Positions 62,085 to 64,000 of a DNA stretch of 64,000 bases are shown piece after piece (the first letter of the stretch is position 1; every line of letters begins with the position of its first letter). The stretch spans positions 387,312-451,311 of the forward strand of contig VXAY01005627.1 of assembly GCA_013399855.1 (NCBI GenBank). The letters are read 5' to 3'. This DNA is from Oxyruncus cristatus (Eukaryota; Chordata; Aves; Passeriformes; Cotingidae). The position numbers and the translations under genes were made by a program. The notes beneath the pieces are model-generated. The model made no database searches. It saw nothing but the letters and a program-made list of their open reading frames with translations, and was not told the DNA's origin.

Positions 62085-62260
62085 AGAAATGATAATGCTG
62101 TGATTAAGGCATAAAGCTGGAACTCAGCACACCTGGGAATTCTTACGTGACCCTGGCAACGCACTTCTTGTTGTTTTTCACTTCTCTGCTTGAAAAGTTA
62201 GAATAATGCTTTTGTCATTTTATGATGTTATTTGGTGATAAATGTATTACCAATTGTGAG
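62085..62260 (+). mobile_element. Ancient CORE/MIR-type SINE relic
   Basis: Going downstream, 'gtgattaaggcataaagctg' (62100-62119) and 'gaactcag...acctgggaat' correspond to the tRNA-derived head. 'gtgaccctggcaacgcactt' (62146-62165) corresponds to the CORE phrase 'gtgaccttgggcaagtcactt'. 'aaagttagaataatgctttt' (62195-62214) corresponds to the 'aaatggggataatac' part. The order and spacing match a MIR-like SINE with internal deletions. Such elements predate the amniote radiation and are rare in birds. Confidence 0.55.
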
Positions 62261-64000
62261 CAATTCAGGAGGTACAGTTTTAGAAGCACATGGGTAGATA
62301 AATGCCATTAGATTTTAAATGTGTTCTGTTCAGTTTGCACTTATGTGTTCTTGTGCCTAGCACTAGAGGAAAGCAGACCAGTTTTGTTTTGCTTCCTAAT
62401 TCTGCATTGAGGAAATCAGCTTTAGGCACAGAGATATAAAAATCTTGCATAAAATTCAAGAGTCCCTAAAAAAAAATAACAAAGAAAAAAAATATTATTT
62501 TTGGACTTCTTTTAGCTCGTTCTTTTAGTGATATAATTTCTTTTCTGTCTGTGTACATTTTGATATGCATATTTTCTTTTTCTAGAGAAAATAATACAAT
62601 TCAAATAGCCTTAGAGTCTTTTTATTTCAGTAGTAGCACTTGAATTCTGTTCTAAGGGTACTTAAGACATACTGAAATAAATGGTGATCCTTGATGGGTT
62701 TTGGAACACTGGAACATATACAAAAAAAATTATAGCTACAAAATCTGTAAGTAAGCCTGACCTGAGCCTTGTAGCAGCTGTTTCAACCTATGATGCCATG
62801 GGCTGTTCTGAAGCTCCTTAATCTCCACATATTTGAAATAACAAACCACAATGAGTCCTGTGCGATTTGTCTGTCACATGCCAGAGTTTAGGAAACTGTT
62901 AGTTCACTAAACTACGGTAGCTGGAAAAAGAGTAAAAAGTATTAAAAAAGAAAGGTAGCTGAAATAAGAACCTTTTAAGTAAAGTGTCAGCAGGAGCTAT
63001 TGGTTTCTTAGTGGTTTTGAAAATAGCTCCAGGCTTCTGGGGTGGGTTTTTTTGGTGGGGGTCTTATCTGGCCTCTGTCTTGTCACTTATCACAAGCTTT
63101 ACTGCTTTCACAGAAATAATCATGACTTCCTCTGAAATTTTGTCTACTGTAACAAAAAAAAATTGAACTAAGTGCCAGCAATAGTAAAAGTGTTTAGGCT
63201 CCACTTATGTTAAAACTAATGATGCTGTACCAGGTCCTACATAACAGCAGAATAAGGAGTGCATTCACTGCGCTGTGCATCATGATACAGACAAGTGTAT
63301 TAGGAACCATGATGTTTTTAAATTATTTGGCATCGTCTAGTTATCGTGGTTTTAAGCATTACTTGGCTTCAGTTTGAGACAGATATAGATAGTAAATCTT
63401 TGAACAAGTCCTATCAGAATAAGGAGCTAAGTGGCATTTAAAATATTTTAGAAAAATGTGATCACTAATTGATTTCAAAATATTCCCTCTTTTCCTAGTC
63501 TAAATTTGGTCTCATGAAGGAAAAAAATAAGAAGAGCTAATGAAATGACCTGACAGGGTTGCAGGGGTTGTTTACTCGTCCATATTTGACTGGGATTTGT
63601 GCTTCATATGATTGACAGTCATTGCAAATTCTTTGGCTTTTTAAGACTTAAGGCACAGCAGTCTTTGGTGAACTTTACTTCAGAATAGAATTATTTACAA
63701 ATGTAACTAAGTAGTTACTGCAGAATCTCATGATACGTTTCACTGAACTGTTCTGAGATAATATGGATTTGCAATATAAATGGGGATGAGTTGGGTTAAG
63801 TCATTCTCTCAACTACTGTACCTTCTATTTATTCCATCTGTTAGCTTTGTCACCCTGGCACCTGGAAGTTGACAAGGTAGCTGAGTTGTCTTTCCATTGC
63901 TTACCATGTCTAACCACCTTCATGCACTATGACATGAATATTCTAGTCTTTCATCAAAATCAGATTATTCTTATCCAAAAGAGACAAAAATTTTCTTCCC
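62261..64000. other. AT-rich non-coding DNA
   Basis: A G-rich phrase lies at 63039-63061, with only three runs of three or more G. Otherwise I see no gene, RNA or named repeat up to the window end. Confidence 0.5.

Noticed and set aside
63039..63061. G-quadruplex near the right end
   Set aside because: Three qualifying G runs only, with a T-rich loop and one run of two G.
483..63166. Dozens of 60-126-codon open frames on both strands as genes
   Set aside because: They overlap each other on opposite strands, have composition-driven translations (Leu/Phe/Ser or Lys-rich), lack domains and credible exon borders, and their number fits chance in AT-rich DNA of this length.
1..64000. CRISPR array, operon, integron, phage or other prokaryotic system
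   Set aside because: No direct-repeat and spacer pattern, no long tightly packed genes and no ribosome-binding-site-led reading frames. The repeats present are vertebrate retrotransposons.

Overview
The window looks like single-copy, AT-rich vertebrate nuclear DNA, most likely from a bird. The main evidence is two clear CR1 LINE copies: a short sense 3' end at about 2.67 kb and a 5'-truncated antisense copy at 12.70-13.26 kb. A shorter CR1-like fragment lies at 34.73 kb. CR1 copies with these 3' ends are the standard interspersed repeat of bird genomes, and I see no mammalian-type SINEs or LINE-1. The species cannot be fixed from this sequence. There is no sign of bacterial, viral, plasmid or organellar organisation.

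I find no protein-coding gene, and no rRNA, functional tRNA, CRISPR array or operon. Open frames are short (the longest is 149 codons), scattered over both strands, compositionally biased, and unlike families I recognise, apart from one CR1 reverse-transcriptase remnant. The window is best read as a gene desert or part of a very large intron.

Layout: 0-7 kb is AT-rich non-coding DNA with one CR1 and a UTR-like first 1.4 kb. At 7.0-7.6 kb there is a compact block containing 11 CpGs in about 146 bp. From 7.6 to 24.6 kb the sequence is mostly featureless, with the antisense CR1. A block at 24.6-25.2 kb carries E-box and TAAT motifs. At 29.4-30.0 kb there is a long pyrimidine-rich strand-asymmetric tract. 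A tRNA-derived relic lies on the minus strand near 40.06 kb. At 41.0-42.6 kb, 50.1-50.4 kb, 52.2-53.4 kb and 59.9-60.5 kb are dense, non-repetitive, motif-rich blocks that look like candidate conserved enhancers. Several worn ancient amniote retroposon fragments occur at 43.4, 46.6, 61.7 and 62.1 kb.

The most noteworthy sites are a homeodomain-core cluster next to a perfect CRE (53.20-53.38 kb), the CpG cluster at 7.3 kb, a possible 37-nt purine-rich exon with a G-quadruplex motif (52.63-52.67 kb), and paired POU octamers at 60.35 kb. Conservation, chromatin and expression cannot be seen from one sequence, so every regulatory call here is a hypothesis. I did not find a new multi-gene system.
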